Assembly (NCBI GenBank): GCA_037178855.1
Contig: JASJZC010000005.1
Coordinates: forward strand, 372,001-436,000
Length of the DNA: 64,000 bases
Direction: 5' to 3'
DNA from: Oscheius sp. JU75
Lineage: Eukaryota; Nematoda; Chromadorea; Rhabditida; Rhabditidae
Shown in pieces: positions 11,101-22,282 of the stretch; within the stretch, counting starts at the first letter, position 1; every line of letters starts with the position of its first letter. A model generated the notes under the pieces. It had not been told where the DNA came from. It ran no database searches and worked only from the letters and a program-made list of their open reading frames with translations. The position numbers were made by a program, and so were the translations under genes.

Positions 11101-12759
11101 GATGCCGTCAGTGGAGGTATGTTTTATCCCTCCCTTTTTCAATAGTTTCTGACCGTTTCTTTACAGGGAAAAAGCCATTTCATGCCCAGAAAATGAACTT
11201 ATCATGAAGCCTGAAACCACAAGGTTAACGTAGTTTAACCACGTTTTATTTGGCTACTGAAATCAAAGTGAAAAGTGACCAGAAAGAAGTCTTTTGTGTT
11301 TCATAGAAGATACAGCGTCTGTATCTTCTATGAAACTGTTGAATAGGAAATTGATGTACCCTTCTTTTTCGTGCGAACATGTAACAAAAATGTGCTGTCT
11401 GTTCTGTTTCAGGAGCCTAAATGACCCCATTTCACCTAAGCAATCTTTATAGCCTTAAAACCGCTTCGAATTCCTCATTTTCGGTTTCAGGAACCCCTCC
11501 AAAGTGGTAGAAAATAGCTTCATTTCGTTTCGGGCTCTAATCAATGCTAAACCGGCTAAAAACCAGCGGTTCACAACTTTTTTTTTCACCAAAAACCATC
11601 TAAAACATCTTTTTTTCCAGGAGCCGAAATGTTTTATTATTTCAGGAGCCGAAATGACTCCGGACGACAAGTCGTGGATGATTGAGCTGATTCGTGGCAT
11701 GAGGGTCCAGGACGCGATGCGGATGCTCTACCCGCGCGTCTACCCCGTCTCCGATCTCGAAATTCACGAATCCACAGATCTTCAAGCCCTGCCGGCCCCG
11801 GTGCGCGCCAGTACCGAGTTCATGCCCAATGACAAGGTTTTAAGCCTTTTTTTTAAGTACAAAACTAAAATTTTAGGCCTTTTTGATCGATAACGGCTTT
11901 GTGTTGTTCCTGTGGGTCGGTCTCGGCGTCAGCGAGGCCTGGATCCGGGACTGTTTCGGGGCGGCCACGGTCCAGCAAATGGACACCGAGAGCGTAAGTT
12001 TTGGGGTCATTTTTCTTTAGAGGAAAATCTTGAAATTTGACCGAAATGCAAAATTTCAGCACAACATTCCGGAGAAGGACAACGCGAAATCGAGGGCCCT
12101 AAGACGCTGCATTCAGCTGCTCGAGAAGGGCATTAGGACGAGGAAGACGTACGTGATTAGGCAGCAGGACGGACTCGAGCCCTGGATGAAGAAGTATCTT
12201 GTTGAGGTGAGTTTTTTTGCATGATTTTGATGCTCATTCATATCAGAATATGTCATTTCAATCCTAATTTTTTCAAGAAGCCTTTGAAAACTTACAAATT
12301 TCAATGTTAGGCTTAGCGTTTTGATCTCGGCACAACTGGATTTTTTTTAAATTATTTAAATTAGGTGTATTTAAGCTCTCTATTTAACGCAATTTCTACA
12401 GTATGAGACAGAAAAACGTCGCGACGCGAAACTGCGTACTGTATGATGCGAATGCCTGTTTCAGTACTACCACGTTTTTCCCCTGCTTTTATGATAAAGA
12501 TAAAATAAATCGCCATTTTCACATTTGCAAACTCATGGAAAAGCATCTTTCATGGGACAAATCCGTGTGTTTTGCAATCTGCTATTTCAAAATTTAGCTA
12601 AGCCATATAATCACCATTTTACATATTTTTGGTATCGTAAAACCCTACCTTTTCTCCTCTTAAATGTCTTTTTTGCAGGACAAGTCATCGCCGACGAGCC
12701 AAAGCTACGTGGAGTACCTCTGCCACGTGCATCGCGAGATCCGTAACATTCTCTCCTAG
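5158..12759 (+). CDS. sec24: Sec24 COPII coat subunit, C/D type
   Basis: Sixteen exons join in frame to 1036 residues. Exon starts are 5158, 5367, 5521, 6695, 7114, 7563, 7932, 8386, 9160, 9915, 10741, 10922, 11646, 11877, 12060 and 12679. Sec24 is the cargo-selecting half of the Sec23/24 inner COPII coat at ER exit sites. The N-terminal third (about 1-310) is Pro/Gln/Gly-rich and disordered. It is followed by a zinc finger (RCQRCKAYMCP, then CPFC, in exon 6), the trunk (FMIDVSYN, KLFIFSTSLPT), a beta-sandwich and helical part, and a gelsolin-like end (LFLWVGLG-like FVLFLWVGLG). Conserved signatures resemble human SEC24C/D more than A/B. A TTTCAG acceptor ends 10 nt before the ATG, which suggests trans-splicing or a 5' UTR intron. 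POLD2 follows 289 bp downstream on the same strand. Confidence 0.96.
5851..6325. mobile_element. MITE-like inverted-repeat element in sec24 intron 3
   Basis: The left arm starts TTGGTAATACTTCGGCAGGC at 5851. Its reverse complement ends at 6325. The arms stay alignable for about 110-120 bp through GGCGCGGATTCAA and CAAGCTTTTCCCAGTTTT. There is no ORF between the arms, so it is non-autonomous. Target-site duplications could not be fixed by eye. Confidence 0.8.
9640..9712 (-). repeat. tRNA-like (pol III A/B box) remnant
   Basis: On the minus strand an A-box-like TGGCTCAGCCGGTAAAAGG is followed about 30 nt later by a B-box-like GGATTCGATC. The acceptor and anticodon stems do not close properly. 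I read it as a tRNA pseudogene or SINE head rather than a working tRNA. It lies in sec24 intron 9, next to a second such unit. Confidence 0.5.
9722..9792 (-). repeat. Second tRNA-like remnant, adjacent and same strand
   Basis: The minus strand shows TTGGTGAATTGGTAAGCGG (A-box-like), then GGCTCGATTCTCG (B-box-like), with spacing typical of a tRNA. The stems are imperfect. Two tandem tRNA-like units in one intron suggest a tRNA-derived SINE. Confidence 0.45.
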
Positions 12760-13048
12760 AAGAAAACGCATATAATTTTCTTGTGGTAGCTCCCCACAAT
12801 TTCGGTCTGTGATATATTTTCCTTTTTTCCTATTATGTAATCCAAGTTTGAACGTGTCTCTCTCGAGGTGTTTGACCCCCCCCCCCCCCTTTTTGGCCTT
12901 TTTCTACTGTCCCGGAGTGTGTATTTATATATTTATTTTGGCGCGAGATCAGATGAATTTTTATCCTAAAAATGCTCATTTTGATGCCGTTCTTGTCCTT
13001 AAAACTACCTTCTTACCTCGCCAAAATCAACTCAAAAAGGAGAGAAAG
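12760..13048 (+). other. Short sec24-POLD2 spacer
   Basis: The 289-bp gap lies between the sec24 stop and the POLD2 ATG on the same strand. It contains a C-homopolymer followed by a T-run near 12880-12892 and an AT-rich patch near 12923-12937. I see no canonical AATAAA and no clear splice acceptor directly before the POLD2 start. An operon-like arrangement is possible but not shown. Confidence 0.5.
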
Positions 13049-16000
13049 ATGGCATGGATGCCCGCAGCGCGTCCCCAGGTCAGCTACGAGAATACGAGCG
13101 CCGGATATGAGATCGAGGAGGAGGACATCGAGCACACCGTGCTGCAAAGACCCTACAATCGCTATAGAACGAGGCTCGCCGCCCTAAAACCAAGGATTCT
13201 GGAGACGGGGAAGCAGCGTTTTCGTGGGTTTTGATAGACTTTTAAATGCAAAAATGGGATACAGTTTGTAATAAACGTATGTCAGGAGGTTATGGAAGCT
13301 GAAATCTAGGTTTCTGTACACAGAAATAGTAGATTTTTGAAGGGGAAAAGAAGGGAGAGCTTTTGGGCTAGGCTTTATGATGGTTTCGAAACTTCCCGGA
13401 CAGGCCTTGAATGCATCTGCAAAAAGCAAATACTCGGTAACGACCGAGCATCAGATGTTTTATGTTCCCCGGAGCTATTTTTATATGTTTCCGTATTTTT
13501 TGGAGATGCATTCAAGTTCTGTGCATCGTACTTGTTCGACTCGGCTCAAAATGCACTCCACTCGAGGAGTCGAGTCGAGCCAAACGCCTTAAAACGGTGT
13601 TTCCACAACGGTAAACGGCCGCTTTTCTCGCTACTGTTACTAGCTACTGTTCAGCCTGTTTCCTTCCGAATCCCCAATAAAATTTCATTTCCAGCCACCA
13701 TCCCCTACTCCCGGATTAAGGGCTTCAAAGTCGGCGACGAGGAGCGTCTCATCATCGGCGTCGTGCGCAAATACGGCCCGAGTCAGAAGTGCACTACGTT
13801 ACACGTAATCCTAGGTTTTTAATTTTTCCTAATAAAAATTTAGAAATTAGCCCACGAGGAGCGCATCCTGCCACGCCGCTACTTTACCGACGTTGTCTGG
13901 CCGCCGCAGAATCGAAGACAGAAATCTATCCCAAAAAGAGATTTTGAATTTCCCGAGAGACTCTACGAGGAATGGGACAGAATCAACGGTGTGCCGCCCG
14001 TGGACAGCCAAAAGGACATCTTTGACCTGAGCGACGAGCCCGAGCGCAAAAAACGACCCAAGACGAGACCGGGATGGCCGAATAACAAGGAATGGATCGA
14101 GTTGGAGGATGAGGAGGGATGCATTCGGCTGATGGGAGACTGTCAGAGCGAGAAGCTGTGCGAGGGAATGGTGGTAGGGATGATTGGACGCTTCAGAATG
14201 GTTCGTTTTCTGTGTTTTTGTAGGGTTTTTGAGCCTTTATGGCAGATATACGCCTAAGGTCTAAAAAAAGGTCTAAGTTCCACTTAGACCTTTTTTATTT
14301 TTCAATGGAATTTTAGAAGTAACAAGCAATTGTTTCTACGTACTTTTCGTTAATTCTGTGAGTCAAACAAGAGGGTGAGCGCGGCTGCCAATCTTTGCCT
14401 TACTGTCGCATTAAAACATCTGAAGCGGCCTATTTCGCCTTTCCCTAGTCAAGACACAAGTCGAAGATTTCCCTTTTTATCAACGCGACGAAACATTCCA
14501 AAGCTGTTCCCACTTTCTCTCCAATAGACTCGCACTTTCGCGGTGAAGATACTGGACACTTTGTAGAAGAAAAGGACAAGAAGATGGTTCAAACTCAATG
14601 TTTACCCTATCCCTCGAAAATCAATCTTTTGCATTTTTTTTTGCTTTACATTCATTTCCTGATTTCTCAGTGTACTCAGTTGTTTTGCTGTCAAATTTCA
14701 CCCTAGAGTCGTCTACTTTCGCAAAAAAAAAAATTACCAAGAAAAATGAAGGATATTGACGAAACGCTGTTTTGACGTTGTACGGCCATTTTCACACTTT
14801 TTAGATCACAGACTGGGACACCTTCAGCTGGGAGATTGATGTCGACAGGCCGTGGTTTGACGTCACCCAAGTCATAGGGCCCGGCTCAAGACAAATCCGC
14901 TGGCCCAGGGAAGCAGATCGTCCCAAAGGAGCCTTCCTGGCCATAATATCAGGTCTAAACTTGTCGGGAGTCCCCGGCCTCGAGGTTTTTTTTTCCTATT
15001 CTCACCGCAAAATGACAGGAATTTTTAGAAAAACACAATTCTGGCCATGACGCAGTTCATAAACTGGCTCAAGCAGGAGCTACCGTATCAGAACGACAGC
15101 GATCGTGATCTCGCCAAAAAAGTGGCGAGGGTTCTGATAGCCGGAGACAACATGAGAAATGTGCCGGAGCTGGACGCCTGGGCTGGAATAGTCAAGTTGA
15201 AAAAGGTCTTCGATGATGGGACGATGCCGTTGGAGAGGGGAGTCGAGACGCTGGATAGGCTGCTCATGGATCTTACGGTGGGTGAGAGGGAGAGAGATAG
15301 AGACAGTGATAGAGATTGGAACGAAGTCGGACAGAGACAGAAACACTGCTAGAAACCAAGACATGGTACAAAGATGGAAGCAGATACATACAGTGCTACA
15401 TCCGGAACATTCCCGCATAGTTTAGCCGGTTAGCACTCCGACTAAAGATTTTTAACGGGCCGGATTCGAGCCCCGTATGATAAACGTTTTTGCCTTCTCG
15501 TGAAACGCTAGAAAACACTATCAATGCTTTTCTTTGTTTTGCAGTGGCTTGTTCAAAACTTTCGAGTTTTGCTACTATGCAGATTTCAAGTTTACGCACC
15601 GAAATTAAACGGTGTAGCGCCTTGACGTGAACAACAAACAGGAGCCACTTATATTGTCGATAAAACATAAAAGAATTGCTCGGTCCTGAGAAAATTCGAT
15701 TGTCATTTACATAACGTGGATAAAAAGATAATTACTGACAGGAAGCCTAGAAGAATCCATTCATAAAAATTTCAGTGCGCTCCATGAAACAGAATTGTGA
15801 CAGCCGAAAGAAATCTGGCAGTGATTCAGGAACATCCCTTGTATCATGTAACTACTGTGTCCGCAATATACTTACCTATGTTAGTTCAGAAGAAATTTCC
15901 ACATCTAACAGCTTCAAAACTCTTTCGACGGGCTTATACTGTCAATGAAACATAAATACAATTGAATATGCCGAGAAGACCTAGGTGCTTTCAGTTTCTC

Positions 16001-17060
16001 GTCCCAGTCGATCTGATGCCCGGGAATCCGGACTGCGGTCTGCCTTACTGGCCCCAACAGGAGCTGGACGAGCACGCCTTTCCCTATGCCCGAGTCTGGG
16101 AGATCAACTTTGAGACCTGTACCAATCCGTACAGTTTTCAGCTCGGAGGACTCGACTTTCTCGTGACCAATGGTAGGTTTTTGCTGGAGATAGGCACAGA
16201 GAGAGTGACAGTGAAAACCCCTTTATTTCAGGTCAAAATGTGACAGATATCCTCAAGAACTGTCCGGGAGAGGACAGTATAGACGTGATGGAACGATTAC
16301 TACAGTACCAACATCTGGCCCCAACTTGTCCATCGTCGATTGAGGGATATCCAATTGATCAGAAGTTAGTCTGAGAGACAGAGCTAATGATACGGCTGAC
16401 AGATAAAGTAAGAGTGACTGAGAGACAGACGGTGAGAGCTAGAGAAATAATGACAGAAACAAAGGCAGTGACAGAGATTGACAGAGTCATAGAGAGAGAT
16501 GGGAACACTGACTGAGACAGAAATAATGGTAGAGATCGTCTGGTGGGCAGTGACAGAGACCGTCAAAGAGATAGCGACAAAGAAGGATACAGAGACAGTA
16601 ACCATAAGTTAGAGACTGATAGAGACAGACAGTGGGAGTCAGAGAGAAACAGTGACAGTACACAATTTCAGAGACACTCTAGTTCTGGAAACCCTCCCCC
16701 ACGTCTTCGTGGCCGGCAGTCAACCCGAAGTTACCTATCGCTATCTTCATTGGGGAGAGGACGGAGACGACCCAAAGACGCTCTGTCTCACCTTGCCCAA
16801 GTTCAGTGACACTCTGACAGTGACATTTTTTGACCTGGAGACTCACCGGGTCAGTTTTTTCGCTGTCAAGAAACAGACACCCATCTTCTTAGGTCCGATT
16901 CCGGTATTTTGGGGTATCCCTCGACCGCATTCCACCGGTCTATCCGGAGAATCGACCTCGGGACGAGACCAACTATTACAGTGACTCGGATGACAGCTTC
17001 TATAGACCTGAAAGACCGAGACAGGAACTCGAGAAGTCGGATAACGAAGATTGCGATTGA
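13049..17060 (+). CDS. POLD2: DNA polymerase delta small (regulatory) subunit
   Basis: Nine exons (13049-13223, 13695-13804, 13844-14200, 14805-14984, 15029-15277, 15995-16172, 16232-16364, 16672-16849, 16893-17060) give 575 residues. The B subunit holds Pol delta together on the replication fork in the nucleus. Recognisable pieces are the N-terminal YNRYRTRLAALKPRI (human has a YATRLIQMRP-like block), the OB-fold region, the inactive phosphoesterase block PVDLMPGNPD, then TNPYSFQLGGLDFLVTNGQN, LAPTCPSSIEGYP and PHVFVAG. These follow human POLD2 in order. The protein is about 100 residues longer than the human one. Insertions lie between exons 3 and 4, and there is an acidic Asp/Ser/Tyr-rich C-terminal tail (exon 9) that I do not recognise. 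The exon 9 junction is the least certain. Confidence 0.92.
15412..15484 (+). repeat. tRNA-like remnant in POLD2 intron 5
   Basis: An A-box-like TAGTTTAGCCGGTTAGCAC is followed by a B-box-like GGATTCGAGCC. The acceptor ends do not pair, so it is not a working tRNA. It is probably a pseudogene or SINE head. Confidence 0.5.
15654..15975 (+). repeat. Pair of related motifs in POLD2 intron 5
   Basis: TTGTCGATAAAACATAAAAG (15655 on), followed by AATTGCTCGG, is echoed by CTGTCAATGAAACATAAATA (about 15940 on) and by GGTCGATCGAAACATAAAAG at about 27659. It is a short dispersed repeat of unknown origin. Confidence 0.45.
16370..16665. repeat. Degenerate GACAGAGA tract filling most of POLD2 intron 7
   Basis: The + strand is A/G-rich with GAGACAGA-type octamers between the exon ending at 16364 and the exon starting at 16672. 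Confidence 0.85.
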
Positions 17061-17170
17061 AATTGTGTCATGTTTCACGTGTCTGTATGTATAAATTGGT
17101 TATTTTGTCCAGTTCTGAATGGATTTCGATGGAAATCAGAGGTTGGGGATGCAAAAATAATGATTCTGGC

Positions 17171-17509
17171 CTATAGTCTATTTCCAACGTCCAGCGGCAC
17201 CTGAATTTGAACGCTGACGGCACTATCTAAGAAAAGCGTTGAAAATGGCCAAAATATGTGAGCAGAGCCCCATTTTCGGCTTACACGCTTTTTTAGGCGT
17301 TTTTCTGGCAGATTCTTCTACAAAATGGGTGTCAAGTAGATGTTCTTAGGCCCCGAATCCAATGCCAATGTTAAAACAACGAAAAATTGTCTGTAAACAC
17401 TCAAAAATAGCGAATCAGAGCCCGAGCTACTGTAATTTCCTCGCAAGACCTTTCGCATTCTACCTTTAAAGAATTCGTAAGTGCCGCTGGAGGTTGGAAA
17501 TAGACTATA
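17171..17509. mobile_element. Short TIR element after POLD2
   Basis: About 30 bp at 17171-17200 (CTATAGTCTATTTCCAACGT, then CCAGCGGCAC) is nearly the reverse complement of 17481-17509. A third related end (TTATAGTCCATTTCCAACG) starts right after it, at 17514. This may be an adjacent copy or a nested insertion. There is no ORF inside. Confidence 0.65.
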
Positions 17510-17587
17510 ACAGTTATAGTCCATTTCCAACGAATAGCGGCAGTGAGCCAATTTTTTAAAGGTTTTTCGAAAACGAAAAATCGGGTC

Positions 17588-18290
17588 CCATCACGGGCCT
17601 CGAAAAAATGCGGCGCGAATTCAAAATTCCTTTGTCATTTCTCAACTTCGCAATTTTTGTTGATATTTTGTGGTTTTTATTTTATCGTTATGCTTTTCAA
17701 GTAAAATAGAAAAGACTTTTTTGCATCTTCACTCTCGATCGATGGTCGCTACCGATGTCGAAGTAGAAGAAGCTCCAACCAGTGACGAATGGTCCATGGA
17801 CTGATCCCCATTCACATTTTGAGACATTCACTCGTATTGTTGTTTGTTTTTTGTTGTTATAGAAGAAAAAAATGCGGAAATCGAGTACTGCACACATTGC
17901 ACGTATTTGTGTACGAGTACTACGTATTTGTGTACGAGTACTACATCCGCCACTTCTGAGACTCCTCCACTTGACTACTACTCATCGACTGCCATTCATT
18001 TTTCTTATGTTGAAGAAGAATTCATTCCTCGCGAACCTCAACTTTGTTACTCTCCTGATCAATATTCATATTGGTATTGATTCCCCCGAAGATATTGTTC
18101 CTTTTGTGTCCGCGAAGAGTGATTTGGACGAAGATGAGCGAGAAGTCGTTTCCTACTTTATTCCAAGGAATGTTACCTGTTGTTTAACAAAAAGAAAAAC
18201 GGAAAAAGACAAAATTGTTTGATGGACGAAATGGTTGAAGCTAATTTTTAGCCGTTTGAATCCGCGCCAAAAAAAAGCCCGCGATTTCTG
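17588..18290. mobile_element. Possible TIR element with internal ORF remnants
   Basis: The left end (cacgggcc, then GGCGCGAATTCAAA) and the right end (TTTGAATCCGCGCC, then cccgcg) are imperfect inverted repeats. They share the GGCGCGGATTCAA word with the element at 5851-6325. Inside are two open frames without recognisable domains and a 21-bp tandem duplication (TACGTATTTGTGTACGAGTAC) near 17902-17943. Confidence 0.4.
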
Positions 18291-18720
18291 GTCGTTTGGT
18301 TGTTTTTTGTGAACACACTATATATGTAGGTAGTATTCAACAAATGTTATCGATACATACCAAAACTACCCGAAAATATTCACTAGCTGAGGTGCGACGG
18401 GCGAAACTTGCCAAAAAAATCGGGGGGAAAAATGGTTGAGTTTCGTTTTCTAAGTGGCATAATTTTGTAAAGCTCAACAAGTACAATAACGAGTTCAACA
18501 AAGATCCGAAAATTAATTATTCTTTATCGTTTTCCCGCCAAAATTTGAAAAGCACGCAAAAATGCGTCAATGACATTTTCGTTGCGACGAGCAAGAATTT
18601 TTACGTATTTTTAGCTACTTTTGATACAAACAGACAACGAGGGCGGCTGCTGAAGACAGACAGCCCGAGGATGTATGGTTCTGGTTTTATCATATGGAGA
18701 GTCGAATAAAACTGAAGAAA

Positions 18721-19895
18721 TTAGCTAGGTAATTCTCCACGAGCTGCGCGAATCACACTCATGTAGACCCGCAGTTGGTCGTAGTGCACTTGCGAGCCAC
18801 CTCTGGCTGGATGACAGGTATGGCATAGTCTATAGAAAGCAGCGTTGATTTCCGAAGCAGGTGAACTTCTGCTAACACCGAGGAAGTTATAAGCTTTTTC
18901 TTCCGCTTCATTCTTGGGAAGATCCAAGACCCAGAGGAGGGCGCGTTCAGCCGCTCTGGCCCCAAGCACTCCAGCTGCGAGGCTAGCTGAAAAGAATAAT
19001 ATTACGCGCATGATTGTTACTTACCAAGTATTCCAATTATGACAATTGTAACCGGATGACAGCTACAGGCTGTAGCCATTGCTGCTGCTTCACTTCCAGC
19101 AACAGAAGAAGCCACAATAGCAGCTAAACTCATCTGAAGGCATCATCGCTACAAAGAACTTACCAGCACTTTCCAAGATTTGCATTGCGCAACGTTTATA
19201 GCTAATCTCACCTTTCGACCAACGATAGATGGCCTTCCCTCCCTCATATGCCAAATATCCCAGAACTAAGGCAGATCCTGCCTGTGGATCAATTTTTTGT
19301 GCGAGGGTAATGATATATTGGACCATTGAAGAGACCGTTTTTTCCGAGGACACCAATTCGCAGGTTACGAGGATTTGCCCCACCGTTTCAGTCTCTAACC
19401 CATTGAAGGTTTTGAACAGACCAGCGGTTGAGAACCAGGGTAGGCCCTAAAACAACTTACAATTAAATTTACATCAAAAACTTGCAGCTTCGGGCGTTAT
19501 ACTCAGACCAGATCCTCTATCACGATGTTGGTCGTTTTGTACAAGACTAGCATCAATGTATACTCTGTCGATTTCTTGGGCTATATTGTCCATGTTTCCA
19601 TTTCGAGTGATGAGATTGCTCAAGTAGTGAAAGAATTCCTGGAAGTAATGTTTCTTGTCTAATTGAAAAAATACTGGGCCAGATGGTAGTAGCGATTTCA
19701 AAATTAGCACTTCGATCTTTGCTCGGTCGACTATTTCGTTTTGAAAATTTCCGGCGAAGTATGCCAAATAGACTAGCCGATCTTCATCTGATATGGTCAT
19801 TCTCACAGTTTATGCCGATTAATTGTACCTGTGCTCTCGTTGGTGATTTTCGAAATGATGGCTTCGTAGTCGGCAGAGGTGACAGTCATCAACAT
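18721..19895 (-). CDS. Membrane protein of unknown function with degenerate C-terminal J domain
   Basis: Five exons (19829-19895, 19564-19787, 19164-19446, 19025-19123, 18721-18986) give 312 residues. The exon 2 donor is uncertain: 19543 also keeps the frame. The N-terminal 185 residues are unfamiliar. Residues about 185-240 are Ala/Gly/Ser-rich and hydrophobic (AAIVASSVAGSEAAAMATA, then IVIIGILASLAAGVLG), so they probably form membrane or glycine-zipper helices. Residues about 250-305 look like a J domain (AYNFLGVSRSSPASEINAAF, then CHPARGG). The usual HPD tripeptide is HPA, so stimulation of Hsp70 ATPase is doubtful. The layout matches a loosely remembered family of uncharacterised invertebrate proteins with a Gly-rich hydrophobic segment before a J-like end; I cannot confirm this. 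A CTTCAG acceptor lies 2 nt before the ATG. Confidence 0.7.
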
Positions 19896-20127
19896 AACTG
19901 AAGATTAAGGAGTGATTTTGACTTGGATAATGTATAGAGAGAAAATAGAAGTATCAAAAGATGAGAAACTCTTGGTCTTCTGTCCGCCCTGCTGATTCGA
20001 ACAGGAAAACAGAAAGCTATCATATCAGTGTTAAGAGCGGAGAGATATGGACGTGTTTGTTTGGTAAAATTTTTTCAGATTAGGAATAACGGATTGTTTG
20101 GAGAAATGCGAGTGTACCGTGCTTCTT

Positions 20128-20311
20128 ATAATAGAAGCGCACCCATACGATCTCAGTAACTCAGTTCCTTAAGCTTTTTGAAAAACACAAAAGCAAAGTT
20201 ATAGAGCTCGATCTAGTAAACAACATTTTTCTTGGCTGTCTCTCGAAAAACTTTAGATTGTGAGTTATTTATGAGTCAATGAAAGAGTATGGGTGCACCT
20301 CTACTGGAAGA
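20128..20311. mobile_element. Short MITE-like element
   Basis: AATAGAAGCGCACCCATAC at about 20130 is matched in reverse complement by GTATGGGTGCACCTCTACTGG at about 20288-20308. A related end, AATAGAAGTGCACCCCTG, occurs at about 27057. There is no ORF. Confidence 0.55.
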
Positions 20312-20607
20312 AATACAGTAATTTACTGGCGAATCAAACCAAAATGAGCAATTTCAGTATGATTTTTTGGAAATTTGGAGGTGCAGAGGGAGGGAAAGAC
20401 GCTAAAGGGGAACGCTGTGTTGTTGGTATTTGTAAACATCAACTAAACTTTGAAATACAATCAGAATATTATTTTATGTATGCTGCGAGTTTATGAAATA
20501 AAAGGAAGAGCGGAGAATCCTTGTTGGGAGTAGAGTTTGAGGGCGGCTGATAAGAGACATGTTACGGGCAAGGAGAGAGTTCCCGAATAGAAGAGATAAG
20601 ACTTATT

Positions 20608-21588
20608 GACTAGCTAGGGATGGGTGAGGCGACCGGAACTCTGAAGTTTACGCAAGTAATCGATCTTGGTATCAATCTAAAAAAAAAAATTGACCATGAA
20701 ACTTGAATAGTATACCTAGTAGATTAACTTGAGCTGTCGCCCAGTCCTCACACTCTGGACAAGGGGTTGAACATCGAGATTGTGCTGTTACAAAAATTTT
20801 ACATGACATGACTGCTTCGCAGTCGTTTGGGTTTTGGTTAACTTTCTAGTCGAGCTACCACAAATTGTGTGAGATTTCTATACACCTTTCTGCTTACAAC
20901 TGACTTGCCACTTAATTGTATGGCAATGTATGTCCTCTACCACCAACATGCAAGACACCATTTCCCTTCTTCTTATCCTCTATTCTCTGTTCGTTTTGAT
21001 CCGGACTATTGATGACCTGCCACCCTACCATCTGCGACATGTCATGTTAAATGAGTTTCTCAAAGGCACGAATCTAGAAATCTCTGCGCCTCTTTGTTTC
21101 TCTGGTTCTCTTTTTCTCTGACTTTCTGTCTAACTGTCTCTCTGCTTCTGTATCTGGGATATAAAATCCAAAGTTCAGTTTGACCAGTTAAATAGCGAGG
21201 TCAGCGCCACTTAAAGCGCTTGCATGGAGTTCTCAGCCTCTCTTTTCTACAGTTCGTTGAAACCAGGTGCCGATCCTTACAGCATATATTTAGATATGTT
21301 GGCCCGGAATGAGTTTGCACATTTGTTGTCTGAAGTATTGTTCAGTTCAGAGAAAAGGAAGGCAGAATAAGAAATAAGCTCTGCTATAAGTTGGAGGACT
21401 TTTTGTAACAGCACAATCTCGATGTTCAACCCCTTGTCCAGAGCGTGAGGACTGGGCGACAGCTCAAGTTAACCTACTAGGTATACTATTCAAGTTTCAT
21501 GGACAATTTTTTTTTTTAGATTGACACCAAGATCGATTACTTGCGTAAACTTCAGAGTTCCGGTCGCCTCACCCATCCCTACCTAGTC
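20608..21588. mobile_element. Non-autonomous element with about 189-bp terminal inverted repeats
   Basis: The left arm (20608-20796) begins GACTAGCTAGGGATGGGTGA. The right arm (21400-21588) ends with its near-perfect reverse complement. Only a few mismatches and one A-run length change separate the arms, so insertion was fairly recent. The roughly 600-bp interior encodes nothing I recognise. The superfamily is not assignable without target-site data. Confidence 0.85.
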
Positions 21589-22282
21589 TTGTATATCAGT
21601 CGGAAATAGACAGTTGTTTTATTCCGTAAGGTCTAAAACGTACAATTCTCAGCGGTTTCTCCAAAAGAACCCTGCTGTCTCATTCATGGGGCAACGCATC
21701 CGTTTCGGGGTCGGGCTTCCCGAGAAGAAGTCAGAAATGTTTCAGCTGGTCTGTAAGAGACACCTTACAGCCAGTTCTTTGCTCCCCAACAAATCTCTGC
21801 TACAGAATTCTCTCCTTCTGTTCGCCAGCCCGGATTAGTTCAATGCGCCGTGGCGAAAAGCTTGTCCCGTGTCCCTTTTATTGTTGTCAACCGACATGTC
21901 TTGTTTGAGATGCGGTATTGTTCGCCTTGACACCTTATTCCGTCTCTATGTGTCTCTGTCTATCTGTCTTTCTGAATCTGCCACCGTTTCCTATCCTATG
22001 ACATCCGGTCCCCTCCTCCCTCTCTCAAGTGTCTGTTCCAAACCATCTGGCTCTTCCAGTGCCAACCAGCCACCGCTTCCCAGTCCAAAAATCCCTCTCG
22101 TCTTTTCTCAAGAGCCGTCCTGATCGGGACGTATCTCCTCTCTCTACTGTCAGTCGCGCAATGTCCACCGTGACGCTTCGCGCGAGCTTTCGCGTAAGAT
22201 CAACAAATAGTCTCCACGCGTGCTAAAGCTTCCTTGCTCGGACCCTCCCCTCTCTTTACTCTTTGACCACTTGACAAGCCTT

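Noticed and set aside
12760-13048. sec24-POLD2 operon
   Set aside because: The spacing would fit, but no downstream trans-splice acceptor is visible before the POLD2 ATG. I left it as a possibility only.
15412-15484. Functional tRNA gene
   Set aside because: The A and B boxes are good, but the acceptor stem and anticodon stem do not pair.
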